A DNA stretch of 64,000 nucleotides from Diphasiastrum complanatum (Eukaryota; Streptophyta; Lycopodiopsida; Lycopodiales; Lycopodiaceae): NCBI GenBank assembly GCA_029204225.1, contig MU832058.1, positions 1 through 64,000 on the forward strand. Direction: 5' to 3'. This document shows positions 50,358-63,130 of the stretch, piece by piece. Each line of letters starts with the position of its first letter. Position 1 is the stretch's first letter. Position numbers and translations under genes: made by a program. The notes below the pieces were generated by a model that worked only from the letters and a program-made list of their open reading frames with translations, was not told the origin of the DNA and ran no database searches.

Positions 50358-53300
50358 ATGGAGCGCTTAAGCGATCGTCATGGCGATGGTCCATCTCTCC
50401 GAGTCTACACTGTCTGCGATGAGTCCAGGTGCGTTGCACTATTTCATTATTGCTGCTCAACCTGCATGATTGTTCTTTGCCTTGCTCTTCTTGTCATCCT
50501 GCTCAAATGTGGTAAGCTTTTTTCTAGGGTTTTACAAAGTCGACTGCAGAAATTCATTTGGTAAGTTTTGTTCTAGGTTTGCTGAAATCGATTTTGGAAT
50601 TTAGCTGTAAAACTCTTGTGAACCTAATGGTTATGTTTGCAGATACTTAATCGTGAGGAATGTTCCAGCGCTAGGCTGTGTCGATGAGCTTGTTCAGCTT
50701 TTTGCATCTTACGGTCCAGTAGAAGAGTGAGTTTCCAGTTTCTTGTGAAGGTTTATGCTATTTTTGTATGCTCATGACAGAGCAATTCTATGCATTGTGT
50801 TAATAACTGCATGTACCCTGAAACTGCAATGGCATATTAATTTGCAATGACCTTTCCGCCCGCTGATTGAACAGGCTTCGGACTGTGTGAGGCCCCCCTT
50901 ACCTCTAAAGGGCGGAAGGGCCACAGGAACTGGCCCGCCACGTGTTGTCAACTTTGAGTTTTTTTTTGTTTTTGAATGAAATTTTTTTTGACGCACGGAG
51001 GGTTTGTCCAAATAATCAGTTGAAATTGCATCCCGTGAAGTGCATCGGATTTACAAACAAAAACTGAAAAGTTGAGATTATGTTTTACTGATGATCATTT
51101 TAAAGACTTGTGTGGTTTTTAAATAGGCGCCATTCACATTTTTGTGCTTATGTTCTGTCTGAACTAGGGAAAGCTTGATCCAGAAGATGAAAGTCATGGT
51201 TTTTTTGTCAAGGTTCAGACTCAATTGTTATTACCTAGATCCTTCTGGAAATAGATTCTCTTTATAGCTTATTGCGTGTCTTTTTGTACAGGTACCGATT
51301 ATTGGATGAAGAAGATGCAGAAGAGTTTACTGACGTCTATTGGATCAAATTTGTCAACATTAGCAATGCAAGGTATCTGCCAAAGTGCTCTGGTTCTGTA
51401 CAATATTTGGAATTCAAACTAAGTATTACTAGAAACTTAGAAGGTAATATTATTGCCAACATCCTTTTGGAGCAATTCTTTGGGTGTCCATAACCACATT
51501 CTCGGCAGAAGGATGTATAGTGTCTTTTGTAAGGACATTCTGCTATTACATCTTGAGTGGGGTTTTTGTTGGGACTGCAGATTTGCTAAGAGGAAGCTTG
51601 ACGAGTACAAGTTCCTTGGAAATCTTTTGCAGGTGACATATGCTCCTCATTATGAATCTTTTTCAGATACTAGGGATAAGCTGGAAGAAAGGCGAAAAAC
51701 AGTTTTGAACAGAATTAGTGGTAGGTAGTTGCCAAGTATCTTATTTGAATGAATCATCAAAGAAATGAAAGCTTCGTAGGCTATGAATTATTCTAACTTG
51801 GAAATTTATCAGAGGTTCTTTTGCCAATTATTAGCATAACAGAGTGAGAGTGCCTTCGGTTACATAATATGCTACCTAGAATATCTATCAAAACTTCTCT
51901 TGTCAATAATTAGCGTGAAAGGTTGATGGGTCCTTCTGCTATGGAATATTTCAACTTGAAATCTATCATTTGTTCTTTTGTCAATCATTAGCATGAAGTT
52001 GATAATGTAATACTTGACGCATTTTGGATGTGTCCCAGCCAGCAAGTCAAAAGAGACAAAAGCATCGAAAGAGCAATGCAACTCAACAAAAGATCCTCTT
52101 CTTTCACACTTGCCTCCAATGAATGCTATTGGACAATTCCCCAAGTTCCCTTTGGAAAAGCTACCAATGAACTATTTGTAAGTAGCAGTGTGATTTTTTA
52201 ATGATTGCTAGTTGGAAGCTTTTGACTTTAGTTGAGTTTTTATGAATGGAAAGAAAGAAAGAAAGCTCTAGGCTTTTAAGTACCAAAGGTAAGTAAGACA
52301 AAAAAGGTACATTTCAAGTATGTATTGTCTATGGGAGCATAAAATGTCTTTGATAAGAAATGATCTAACTAAAGCTAAAAGTGAAGATGAGACTAAATTG
52401 AAATTGAGGTTGAAACTAAAACTGATTTTGAAGCTAAAAATCAAAGGCATACAAATAACAAGATCGTATTTGAACTGAAGAAAGTGTTGATGTTGGAGCA
52501 ATGACACATGTAGTGTTTGAGAGGGATGTGGTGCCTTGGATGGAGGTTGATGTGAGACTTTGGAGGTTGGTAGTCTTGTGAGACTTTGGAGGTTGATTTT
52601 GGTTGCATCTAAATATGTCCGCCTTCGGCGTTCACATGTAATTGGTGGGATGAAGTTCTAAATTGCCGCAAGGCAAAATGAAGCCTATGTGATAAACCCA
52701 CACCCAAATTGTGCAATCAGGCAATGTCTCCATGTTAGTGCAATAAGGCAATGTGTCCATGTGTTTCAATCTCCGAACAATGAGCATGATGTAAATTTGG
52801 CTTGACGTTCAGATGGCCATCTGATACTGTCTAAAATATGTTTTGCTAAACACTCGTTGGATATATGCATGTGCTCCTTGGGGGAGGCTTATAGAGATGC
52901 CAATTGAACTCAATGAATTTGATGCTTGAGAATACCAAGAGTGAAGATGCACCTGCTCATGAAGTGCTCGAAAAGATGTGAAATTGTATGTTGTAAAAGC
53001 CATAGCCATCTATATGTAAAATGAACAATTGAAAGATAGCCTCCGTTTGCATAGAGAGCATGAAAACTTACTTGAGATCATTCGATGACAAAGTTAAAAT
53101 AGACATTTGTTGCGTATCATCTCCAGCAACGTAGAAATTTGCAAACATGAAAAACTAGTCCAATCGGATTTAGTATACATCACTACGGGGGCAACCAATG
53201 TGTCAAAACGATGATACTTACTCGTTGAATCTCTAATGTCTTTCTTGAATCATAATCTCTTTGGATAAATCAGATATAATTTCTTCAAAGGGTAGATGAT

Positions 53301-54397
53301 ATGCACGAGTAGGAGCATAGACAAATACATGCCATATGGTTAGTTGAGGAGGAGTGAGGCTTCGATGCTATTGGTATGGGATGTTAGAGGTTTAGAGCGT
53401 AGAAGCTCAGCTCAGAATGATGGGTCATTGTCTTCAAATTTGGAAGTGGGTTAGGTTTGATCGTAAAAATTTAGGAACCTGACCTCCATAGAATCCTAGA
53501 GGAGTACCTCAAGATGGGTTACCTAGCTATGTATCACCTTAGCTTTCATCCTTGTCAAGGATGGCGGTATTCAAAACTTGATCTCATTGATCATGTCATA
53601 GAGTTTGGAAACATCATTGGGTTGTGTTCAGAGTGGTACATGATGAAGCCTTATATGCTACTGAGAAAAGTAAGCTATGCAAGACTATCATAGAGTTCCA
53701 CAGTCGTAGTAGGCTGTTCAACAATTGAAGGGGGTGTTGTTGTGGATCTAATTAAAATGTGGCCATGATTGTCTATGATTGAAACCTCTAGAGCTAGGTT
53801 ATTTTGGGTCATTCTTTGGACTTTCCAATATTTATTGTGGATCTAGCTATTACCCTTGAGTCCTAGGTAGTTGCTCCTCTTGTGGCCTAGTTATGAGATA
53901 GTATCATTGTGATTCGTAGTACGATGTGGTTCTAGAGTGCAAGACAATGTAGAGGCCTTGGAAAAGGCAGTTAGCGCTTGAGAAAGATGTAAGTCGCATT
54001 GTTCCAGGTTATGGGTTTAGACAAGAGAGTAGGCCAGGTCAATATGGGAGCAAATAGCTCACTTGTGTCAGGGAGAGTATGCACGCATGAGCCAGAGATG
54101 TACAAGTCAGTACTTGTGCTTAAGGTGTGGTGGCATTGCATGTAGGGGGTAGAATTGTATCCCTACACTAGTTATAATGTTTACAATATCCACAATCAAC
54201 CATAGCTGCTGGAATAAATAATGTTTAATGCCAACTTTGTAGGCACAAAGACAATTTTGTATGAATATCATTAAGTGTAGGATAATACAATAGTAAATAG
54301 GCCAAAGTGCCTTCAATAGTGTGAGCTAATAAAGTGTTTCTTATTTAATGTAAAATGATTTATGTCAATAGTATTAGTTGTGAGGAGGTAGCAATGA

Positions 54398-54449
<52 letters not shown>

Positions 54450-57400
54450 CTCTCTCTCTCTCTCTCATCTCTTCATCTTTGTATTTCTCTTATTCTCTTT
54501 TGTCAAGTATTATGCAGAAATTAATGTAGATGTAGTTTTGTGTGATCCCCTCTTATGAAATTGCGTGTTCATCTTTCTACAATGTGATTAGTCATTGAAT
54601 GTTTGTGCTTATGTGATTGTTAGAAGGATCTACACTTTGAACTTCAATAGCGCTGATGGTCACCATGCTCGGTGGACTAAGTTGATTGATGTAATTGTTA
54701 AATTTTCGTTTCCATTGTTGGATAGTGAACGAAAGGAAAGACAATGTGCTAGCTACTTGCATAGTGTATCAAAAGAGCATTATTGTGATAGACAATGGTT
54801 TTAGGAAGGAGATTAAAGAAGGCTCAACAAAAGATCCACATAGCTAGTATGTGTGGCCTTTAGCACGCAAAATAATTGATCACATGGAAGAGCTCGTTTT
54901 GTCTTCATGGAGGCACTCACCTACTTAGCGTACACCAAGTAGGAAGGTATGCTAAAGAAAATTGAATCTGAGTACAATGCGAGATAGGAATGAACTTCTG
55001 CATGAGTGTTATAAAAGTGCTTGTGTAGGGCACTCTTCATTATGGATTGAATTTGTAAATTGATTAAGTGGCACTAGTTCTGATTCACCATTGCAATCAT
55101 ATATAGGGAACTACGTCTAGTGTTGCATTCCTTGTTTGGTGATTCGTGAACAAGACAAAGCTATTGTACTTTCTAGGTTTTTTATGCTTAATAGGGAGAT
55201 CCGTGGTAGATTAGTTAGACTACCAAGGACCCAAGTGGGGTCAGATTCTATATGGGTGGTAGCAAATTGTTTCGCCAAGGTGGCCCAGTTCATTGCAATT
55301 AGAAAATAAGGTAATAGCTGCAACCATGGTCGAGCTGCTTGACTCAAAACATGCTGAGATTGTATGAACTTTTTGAAGCTCGTTATCTCAAGTACAAATA
55401 TCAATTGGGGATATCACATTTAGGTATTTGCCAAGCTAGGAACACAATTGCGAATGAAGAATGCATAGCATTTATAGATAGGGAGCAAATCGAGAGGGTC
55501 AATCAATTTTGGAAGATATACTTTGTATGTATAGACTACTTCACGATATGTTGAACATGATGACAAGAAATACGTGTCCATTGAAGGTGTTCTATTGAGT
55601 TGAATTATGGTTGAGGCTTGCTACTCCAACAACTGTATGGATTTCGTACATTGCAAAGCTTGTAATTCAAGTGCAACAGACGCTAGCAGTTTATTGGCAA
55701 GAATGCTCCTATGTTAGGTCATAAAGAGTCCGTCATGTTGTTCGAAGGTAGAATGATTAGAGGGATGTTTAGTACATTCAAAATGTTTATTAGCAAAGAA
55801 GCAACCTAGTTGAATTTGGTTACATTGCAAGAGCATGCTACATCAAACCATAGACCTAAGTAGGAAGTAGAGAAGACACAAAGGTGATAGTGGAATCACA
55901 TTTTCCAAGGGTAGCCTAGTCTCACTAACACAAGATTGGAGACACAGGTGATTTGAGTATCACGCTCTCAAAGAAAATCTAGTAGGCCTAGATCATAGTT
56001 AGGTGATCAAGGAATTGCGTGCTTTACGAGTACTCAATACAGATGGGACTATCAATGTTAGGACACATGGAAGAGCTAGCTAGGGCTATAAAGGATGTAT
56101 CAAGTCTTTTGTTGTTGAGATGACTTTATGAAGGGTGAACAACTGTTAGCCCCTGGTTTTTCTCCTAGACATAAATTCCATATCTCAAGTTCTTTGACGC
56201 CAATTTTTGACGTATTGTAAGATATAAACCCTGGTGAGTCTGTATTGCTTGAGTCAAGCAAGTTGGATCTGCTCCCCTTCGTAGGTAATATTATCCTGAA
56301 TTTTGTAGATTTTCTTGTAGGTTCTTACAACTTTTACCAATGATTTTGCAATATGATGTTTTAAGCTTCTCAAATTTTGACGAATACTTCCAAGCTAGTT
56401 TTGGTTCTTGAAACTACCCTAAAAGTTTTCTATGCTAACCTTTAGAATTTTTTTTCAAGCAAACACTTGAAATTTTCTTGGCCTTGATGCGAACATGCAA
56501 ACCTGGTTGCAAACTCAAATGTTTGAGGCTTTTAAATAGTTGACATTAACAATGTTTGTTAGTGCAGATGAATATCCTACCGCCCATCAAAGAAGCAAAA
56601 GGACCTAAGGAGACATGGCTGAGTTAAAATAATATATGAAATGGCTAATTTTGCTCCAGTATCAATAATACTTGAAAACTGGTATGTTGTACAATTGTGT
56701 GATCTTGAGTGTCCTTAATAGCATCACTATAGTCCACTCTAGTTTCCTAGAAATAGTGCCATGATACCCCAAAGCGCTGTATTTTAACCTCGGTTATGAT
56801 TGAAAATGGCCTTGAGAACCCTTTTTCCACATAACTCAAGTCCTTAACTACTTGTCAAACAAGGAGATTTTTTTTTAATATGGATAAATGCGTTCCCAAT
56901 CACAAAAAGGTGTGGCCTATCTGAGTGCCAACTTTGACCTTTTTAACAAATATTGATCTTCTTATCATCTGTTTTGCAGTTATATTTGCTTTCCTTGTAG
57001 CATTGATAACTTTTCTTTATTTTGGTTTGTCCTGCTTCCCTCACTTGCTTTCTTGAAGTGTTAGCATTGTACCTTGTTTATATGTTATTTAGTTTTGTGA
57101 CTTATTTTTGTAGATACTTATGAACTGAAAAATGGCAATATAATTGATGCTCTCAATTGTGGGCAATTCGGACCTCTTGAACTGGAAATTATAGTTTTCA
57201 ACACTTCAATGCAGTTATGTTGAAAAAGAATTTTGGCATTGAATTTCCATTTATCTCTTTTATGACTATTTTCTCCTTTTGAATCGGTTGGCATCAAAAT
57301 GTTGATATTCTATTTAGTTCTATATAAACAAATCAAGAAACTTTTGATGCAGATAGGGATAGATTCGACCATCATGTGAGTGATGACCTTGTTAGAATAT

Positions 57401-60400
57401 CTACTTATTTTGTTTTGGTCATCATCTCTATTTGAAGCTCTAACAATTTTTTTGTGTATGACTTGGTACACTATGTATGGGTTTAGTTATGTAGGATTGG
57501 ATAAGTGCTTATTTCATTGCGTTTCAATACCTTAAAACGGATTGCTGTTATTGAGAAAGTATATTTCAACTTGTAATGGTTCATCTAACATGTCAAAGTC
57601 TTTGCTGCAGAGGAAGTGATGCGGTTGCTGCTGATAGCTTCAAAAATGCTATACAATCTAGTCCAGTCTCCAACACATTGTGTAACTCGTCTCCTAACAT
57701 GGGAGAGAAAGTATGTTTTTTGAGCTCTGTCGTGAACTTGTGAAGCATGTGTTTGGTGAATGGCTAGCTGAAGTTTTCCTAAGGTTTCATCACTGTTAGT
57801 TCATTTCTTTGGCTAATTTCACACGGTCCATTTCAAAAAGTTGATTTCTCATATGGTGTTTTGGTATTCACCCTACCTGGTGCCAATCGTACCTTGTGTG
57901 TTATGCAAGAAAGCTTTTGCTTTTGTTCATGAATAAAAAAAGCTTAATGAATTTCAGCTCATGTTTTTGTTGTTGCTTTGTAGAGGATTTTTTAAAAGTT
58001 TTAGAATGTGGCAATATTTGTAGCCTTTGCTACTATCTTTACATGCCTTTTTGTTATATCCTAGATTATTTCCATATTGTTATTTTTCATTTTTCAAAAA
58101 AAAAGTTTTGATTTATTATTTTGGTAATGTAATTGCCGCAACATATTTTCTTTATGTTATCGTATGTGCATCTCAAGTGTAAAATGATCCAACATGTAAG
58201 AATGTACTTTGCATCGTGAGTAGCTGGACAACTCATCATTTGGTTGCTTATGTCAGTAATCAAATGTACTGCTTGCTTAGTGTAGTCGAATTTGTTGATT
58301 GCATGGATAGACAAGTACTATTTCTGACTAATAACTTTCGATAGCTGAGCATATCAATCTTTTAGGGTAGACGTTGCAGTATTTGCTCAGTAGGGTAGAT
58401 GCTTTCTTACACAATGCGTTATATTGATGTAATATTGGTTTTTAAGTGTGTATAAGCATTGAAAAAATGGCTCATAGAACTTTCTAAGGTTTGGATTGCA
58501 GCAGAACTTTCTAAGGTTTGGATTGCAGCATAAAAATAGTAGTAGATCAGAAATGAAATTCGCAAACTAAAGGCTTATCCCAATCCCGTTGTCCAAATAC
58601 CAGCCATTGTCCTTTAATTCCATAGAAGTAAATGAGCTCTATTTACAAAATGTCGTTGTGTTACTCATAGACTTCACTAATACCAGTCTCCAGACTGGTG
58701 GTCAAGAGTCTGGGCCTAGGTTACTGTTAGAATCCCCCATCGTCGTGCCGGTCATTGCTAAAGCACAAACAGGTGACGAACGCTACGTTACCACCCAACC
58801 ATAGAGGTACTGCCATCTCACCCCCGTGCCTGGAGCTACAGACCACCATCAAGCAAGCTCGGATCTCATGTAAGCCATGGTGTCCCATACCACCATGCCT
58901 TACCCTCGCCTACCTACATCCTGAGGCCTAGATACTCGTCCTGACCTGATCAGTAGTGGAAGAGCTCTTCATTCTCTAGGAGAGAATGAATGCCAAGCTC
59001 ATGGAGATCCACCTCTATATACATAGTCCAGGCGGGGTCATCTCCCTCCATGGGAGTCACGCATGACAAAGACATGCGACAGTTGTGCACACTGACGCGG
59101 GTCTATAACAGCGAGTCACCACGCGCCAATAAGACATTGACACGTGGCACCCAAAAGACTCATAGCTCCAGATCAGTGTTCCGTTCCCATATCTGAGACA
59201 GTCACCTCAAGTTTTCCTGTTGCGTACCCTTATGGGTATGTAACAGTTACATATGTAAATCATGAGTCACCTATCAAGTCATGGTTGTAAGGGTCAATTT
59301 TGTGAGGTTATGTCGCTAACTTAGTTCAGAGTTCTGGTACATTTATCCCAAGTCGGGTGCTCGATAAATCATCAGTTAATTGCTTAATATTATCTAAAAA
59401 GATGCAATGTGCTATATGTGTGGCTTTGGCTTTTCCATTAAAAAATATGAAAATCTTTTTGAGAGTTCTGTACTACATTTTATAGTATGAAACAATGTTT
59501 AGACCCCCCTTGAATTGCGTTCCAATGTAAGTATGTGTAGATGAATACTCAAATGTATTCTTTCTTGAGTAAACAAAGGTAATGTTTGCTCAATGGGACA
59601 GTTAAATGATGAAAAGTATCAACATTCAGGTCTTCTTAGGGTTCGGTGACTCCGGGGGCCATAGTGGTTACTTTGACGGTTGGGTTGATTGCAAAAGAGT
59701 AGAGTAAACACCTTGTGGGGCCAAAAGCAATAAATATTGATCAGCTTGGAGGCATCCAGCTGCATGGAAAGAGGAGATCAAGAGATTCCATACGATATCT
59801 TCGCATGTTGAAAATCATGCTCGTATGAATGTCTATTTCAGGCAGTTTTTGGTCTCGTAAAAAGCGCGTTGTTGAGGCAAATTTGAACATGGGTCTAAAT
59901 ATAACGTTATTTTTTGGGGCTAGGGGGGGTATAAGACACATACTAGAGAGAGTTTTGGTTGTTCCTATCCCATAGTCAACCCTCCTTGCTCGTCCCTCTT
60001 TGCCTATATATGTAGCTGGATTTTGGAGAAGCGTAACTCTTCCCAGCATGCTTTTTGAAGGTGCAGGGTGTAATAGAGATCCTTTGGAGTGAAGGAGGAC
60101 TTTGCTTCCAGCTTCCTGTGCTTCTTCTAGGATGATGTCCCATTGCCAAGTGCCGAGCAACCAATGAATGGCAAGGAAGAAGATTGCACCTAGTTTCTAG
60201 GGCGCAAGTGGCAAGCTTGTTGTAATTCTTTTGTTCTTTCTCCTGTTGGTTTTCTCCAGTTGCCACAATCAGGTTTGTAGTGTTTGTAGAGTTAGGACAA
60301 GAGGATTCCCTTCCTTTCCTAGTCCTTAAGCTTTACCATATGCATGCATGCTTGTGTGTCCACTTTTGAAGGTTTGATGTGAAGATTCTCTCTTTCCAAG

Positions 60401-63130
60401 GATCGAAGCCTTCATGGAGGTGACACATAGTTTTTATGTGTCCTAATTGCCGAATATACAATCAAGTACTTACATCTTCCTACGTTGTCTATTTGAGCAT
60501 GCCAATCTTCTCATGTAGATCATATCTATGTTGATGGGTTCCATATTGTACGCTAGCGATTGCCATGAGATGCGGTTCAAGACTGTGGGATAAGCATTTT
60601 CCGCACACAATTGTACTGTGATGGGGAGTGAGTTCTAGGCTATTGATTCTTGCATGCGATTCCCATCCAAGTGCTCATTTGACATATGATGTTTTTCTTG
60701 ATCATCAATGTGCTCTGTTGGAAAGTGCTTTATATTGCCTTTGGTTGCGTTGCTTCGTGTTTTTCTAGATCACCAACGTACTTTGTTGGAAACTGCTTCA
60801 TATTGCCTTTGGTGGCCTTGCTTCATGTTGGTGCTCTTGCATCGTTGATGGTTCACCATGTACTTTTCTAATAGCTTGAGTTAGTTTTTTCATGGATGTG
60901 TGTGTCTCCACCGTTATTCTAACATAATGTTGCTCAAGGGTTATTCATGCAAATCATGTATGTGTGTGCATGGCTGTTCTTGTTCCTTTACGAGACAACT
61001 TGCATGCATCTATAGATGGGTCATTAGAGTTGTATTAGGATTCTTTTTATATTCTACTTTCAAAGACGATTTTATGGTATTCTATGATAAATCTGTCGCA
61101 TTGTTACAGAGTATAGAGCCTAGCCTTCCAATTTTCAGGGATTAGGTGATCATTGCATTTAGGATTGTGCATGTTTGGCTGTCAGAGTTTGTAGGCAGCT
61201 CGGGTCCAGTAGACTCACTCGCGCAATGCGCACACGTACGGGCCGTGCGTGGGATCCCATCCCCACCGCCTAGCCACCCGCCTCTTTCCCACTTGACCCA
61301 ACAGGGCTGGTACCAGGGGACCAAGGTATTATGTCTACTTTCAACTTATATGTGGGTGATGTTTTAGTCTCCATTTACCTATGGGACAAATGCACTCTTC
61401 TGGTGCCTTTCACGGTAGCAGCCGCCTGTGCGTAGCTTGCACCCTCGAACACCCCCACTCAAGCGAGCACAGGGTGAAGTACACCCCCACTTGCTCGTAT
61501 TGGACCCCCACTTGGCTCTGATACCCATGTCAGAGTTTGTCGGCAACAGAAAGCGGCAACAATTGGGCCTAGTAGACTCCACTTGCGCAATGTGCACACC
61601 TTGCGGGCCGCGCGTGGGATCCATCGCCACCGCCTAGCCACCCACCCTCTTTCCAGTTGACCCCAAAGGGCTGGTTCCAGGGGACCAGGGTATTATGTCT
61701 ACTTTCAACTTATATGTGGCGTTGTGCTCGATCTATTTGTTGCAAAAAGAGAAGCGTAAACTTACCAAAAGTTTGTTTTGCCGATTTCTCGCCCCGTGCA
61801 GGTCAAACTCTGTTGCCACCGGTTACAGTGCCTCCAAATTGCCGAATAGATGCATGTCAGATGTTCAACCAACGCAATCTGCCAACTCGCAAAAAATCTG
61901 GAAATTTTTGTCCCTTGCTGTCGGTGGGCCCTACTGCTCAGTGCTGAAAAACAGCATATAGGGAAATTTTGTTTTTGTTGCATCATGACTCTCCCTGCGA
62001 ATAGCGATTTCCTGGGATTCGCGAATTGCGAATCGTGATTGCCAGCTAATCGTGATTTGCTGCAACCTTGCCATAAAACTTAACTGTTGCTACTAGCTAC
62101 AATGTGTGAATGCAAGTCGTTGTAAAGGGTTTATCCTTTGAGAAATGCAAAGCCCATGCACGTATCACAGTGGTGCCAGTGGCAGCACCCTATAAACCAT
62201 AAAAGAGAGAGGCAATGTTAACTTCAAAGGTTTGTCATGATGTCCTTTATGAAAACTGGATGTGACCTGCACCTATACCCTTGAATGTCATGATGCCAGT
62301 ACAAGTGTGGTATCATCTAGTCCAGAACTATGCCTGGAATCGATTGTCCTTAGACTTTGTGAATGGACTTCATAAAGCTCAACATTGCCTGTCATTCTTG
62401 TTATGTTTGCATATTATCGCGGATATATGTTTTTTGAAATCAATCTGTGGGGAGAGAGAAAGGGACGGGAGAGAGGGAAGTGAGAGATATCAAGGTCTTT
62501 TTTAATCTTCTGGAAAGCAAGTCATGCCGTCTTTCAGCTGTATCATTTGTCTAAAAATGAAAAATGTCTTTGATTTCTCCCTCCTGGCTGGATTTGTTCT
62601 AATATAAGATCAGGGAGTGGTGCTTGAATATTCACGAGGGTTGAATATTCAGTTGAATATTATTGAGAACCCCCCAATGATGCTTGAAGTTTTTTTATAG
62701 GCAAGGGTATTGCATGGAATATTTAGAATAATTGTGCTTATGGTTAACATCATAAACTTTTTGCAGTACTTTCCATCAAGTTCTATGAAATGACAACCGT
62801 CCAACATGTACGCGATAAGCTTGAGAAGGTAAAAATATAACCAGCTTTTGTTCAGAGCATGCTCATTTCCCCATAGTAAGGGCTATTTCTGGCCCTCAAG
62901 TATGTGTATATGAACAGGTTACAGCACAACTTTTGGTCTATCCCTTTTTCTTGTGAAACCCTGATTGATTTGATTTTTCCTGTCGAGATTTCTCATGCTG
63001 GGGCCCTAGCTGGTTCTGAATCTCAGCAAGCTCTTCGGAAACATCTATATATTCCCCGGAGTGACTGACAATGAAGAAGGCATAACAGCTGTCAAGAAGC
63101 AACGGGCAGGATAACAGGAGGCGAATATGA
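50358..63130 (+). CDS. RBM48: RBM48-like minor-spliceosome RNA-binding protein, eight exons, C-terminus out of frame
   Basis: Exons with GT/AG borders: 50358-50428, 50643-50726, 51292-51372, 51581-51720, 52039-52177, 57611-57710, 62767-62828, and 63028 or 63032-63130. Exons 1-6 join in frame to 205 codons: VYTVCDESRYLIVRNVPALG opens the RRM, then ELVQLFASYGPVEEYRLLDE, EFTDVYWIKFVNISNARFAK, RKLDEYKFLGNLLQVTYAPH and ESFSDTRDKLEERRKTVLNR. This is the RBM48 RRM and its C-terminal helix, about residues 16-105. RBM48 works with ARMC7 in U12-type splicing in plants and animals. Exon 7 should encode YFPSSSM then TVQHVRDKLEK; two extra bases in A runs shift the frame and give a stop after SSSMK. In exon 8 the conserved DNRRRI end (63110-63130) is one base out of frame with KKQRA. 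Either assembly errors or recent loss of the C-terminus. Introns 5 and 6 are about 5.4 and 5.1 kb. Confidence 0.85.
52809..53010 (-). mobile_element. LINE ORF2 scrap
   Basis: The minus strand reads HSWYSQASNSLSSIGISISL then PQGAHAYIQRVF, parallel to LSWFSQASHFLMEAFGITIT and PLGTHQYIRRFL of the LINE at 5300-5420. Old and isolated. Confidence 0.55.
54400..54466 (+). repeat. 49-bp poly-C tract followed by (CT)n
   Basis: An unbroken run of 49 C from 54400 to 54448, one G, then about eight CT units. It lies inside intron 5, so the nascent transcript would carry poly-C and the template strand poly-G. Confidence 0.95.
58476..58529. repeat. exact tandem duplication, 27-bp unit
   Basis: AGAACTTTCTAAGGTTTGGA plus TTGCAGC occurs twice without change. 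Confidence 0.95.
58725..59245. repeat. solo LTR, 521 bp, with 5-bp target duplication
   Basis: Starts TGTTAGAATC, ends ATGTAACA (TGTTA...TAACA inverted tips). GTTAC lies immediately on both sides (58720-58724 and 59246-59250). It is GC-richer than the intron around it. This is the expected scar of LTR-LTR recombination of a full element. Confidence 0.8.
60692..60827. repeat. diverged tandem duplication, 68-bp unit
   Basis: TTTTTCTTGATCATCAATGT... and TTTTTCTAGATCACCAACGT... follow each other at a 68-base offset with about ten differences. Confidence 0.85.
61179..61725 (-). mobile_element. TRIM-like miniature LTR element
   Basis: Direct repeats 61179 to about 61352 and 61534 to about 61722 (TGTCAGAGTTTGT ... 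TAGCCACCC ... TATTATGTCTACTTTCAACT) enclose only about 180 bases. Beside the right repeat the minus strand reads TGGGTATCAGAGCC, a near-standard PBS. It is too small to code for anything and must have moved with helper proteins. The LTR outer ends are estimated. Confidence 0.7.

Larger units (their letters stand above)
52178..57610 (+). other. intron 5 of the RBM48-like gene
   Basis: 5.4 kb between donor GTAAGT and acceptor TTTGCTGCAG. It holds a LINE scrap on the minus strand (52809-53010), a poly-C tract and other unrecognised repeat-like DNA. Splicing exon 5 to exon 6 keeps the frame, so no further exon is needed. Confidence 0.7.
57711..62766 (+). other. intron 6 of the RBM48-like gene
   Basis: 5.1 kb between GTATGT and TTTTTGCAG. 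It contains a solo LTR, a TRIM-like element and two tandem duplications; no other coding exon is supported. Confidence 0.7.

Noticed and set aside
57118-57200. Possible extra RBM48 exon after TTTTTGTAG
   Set aside because: In the phase left by exon 5 it meets a stop within a few codons. Direct joining of exon 5 to exon 6 keeps the frame.
57355-57378. Possible 23-base cassette exon (ATAGGGATAGATTC...) with AG and GTGAGT borders
   Set aside because: It would put a stop directly after exon 5. It is not needed for the frame and has no counterpart in RBM48 as I know it.
59741-60266. Open frames of 139 and 96 residues on the minus strand of intron 6
   Set aside because: They overlap in different frames, match no family I know and lack coding-like structure.
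61379-61641. Frames in the TRIM-like element
   Set aside because: Miniature elements do not code; the frames follow from high GC content.
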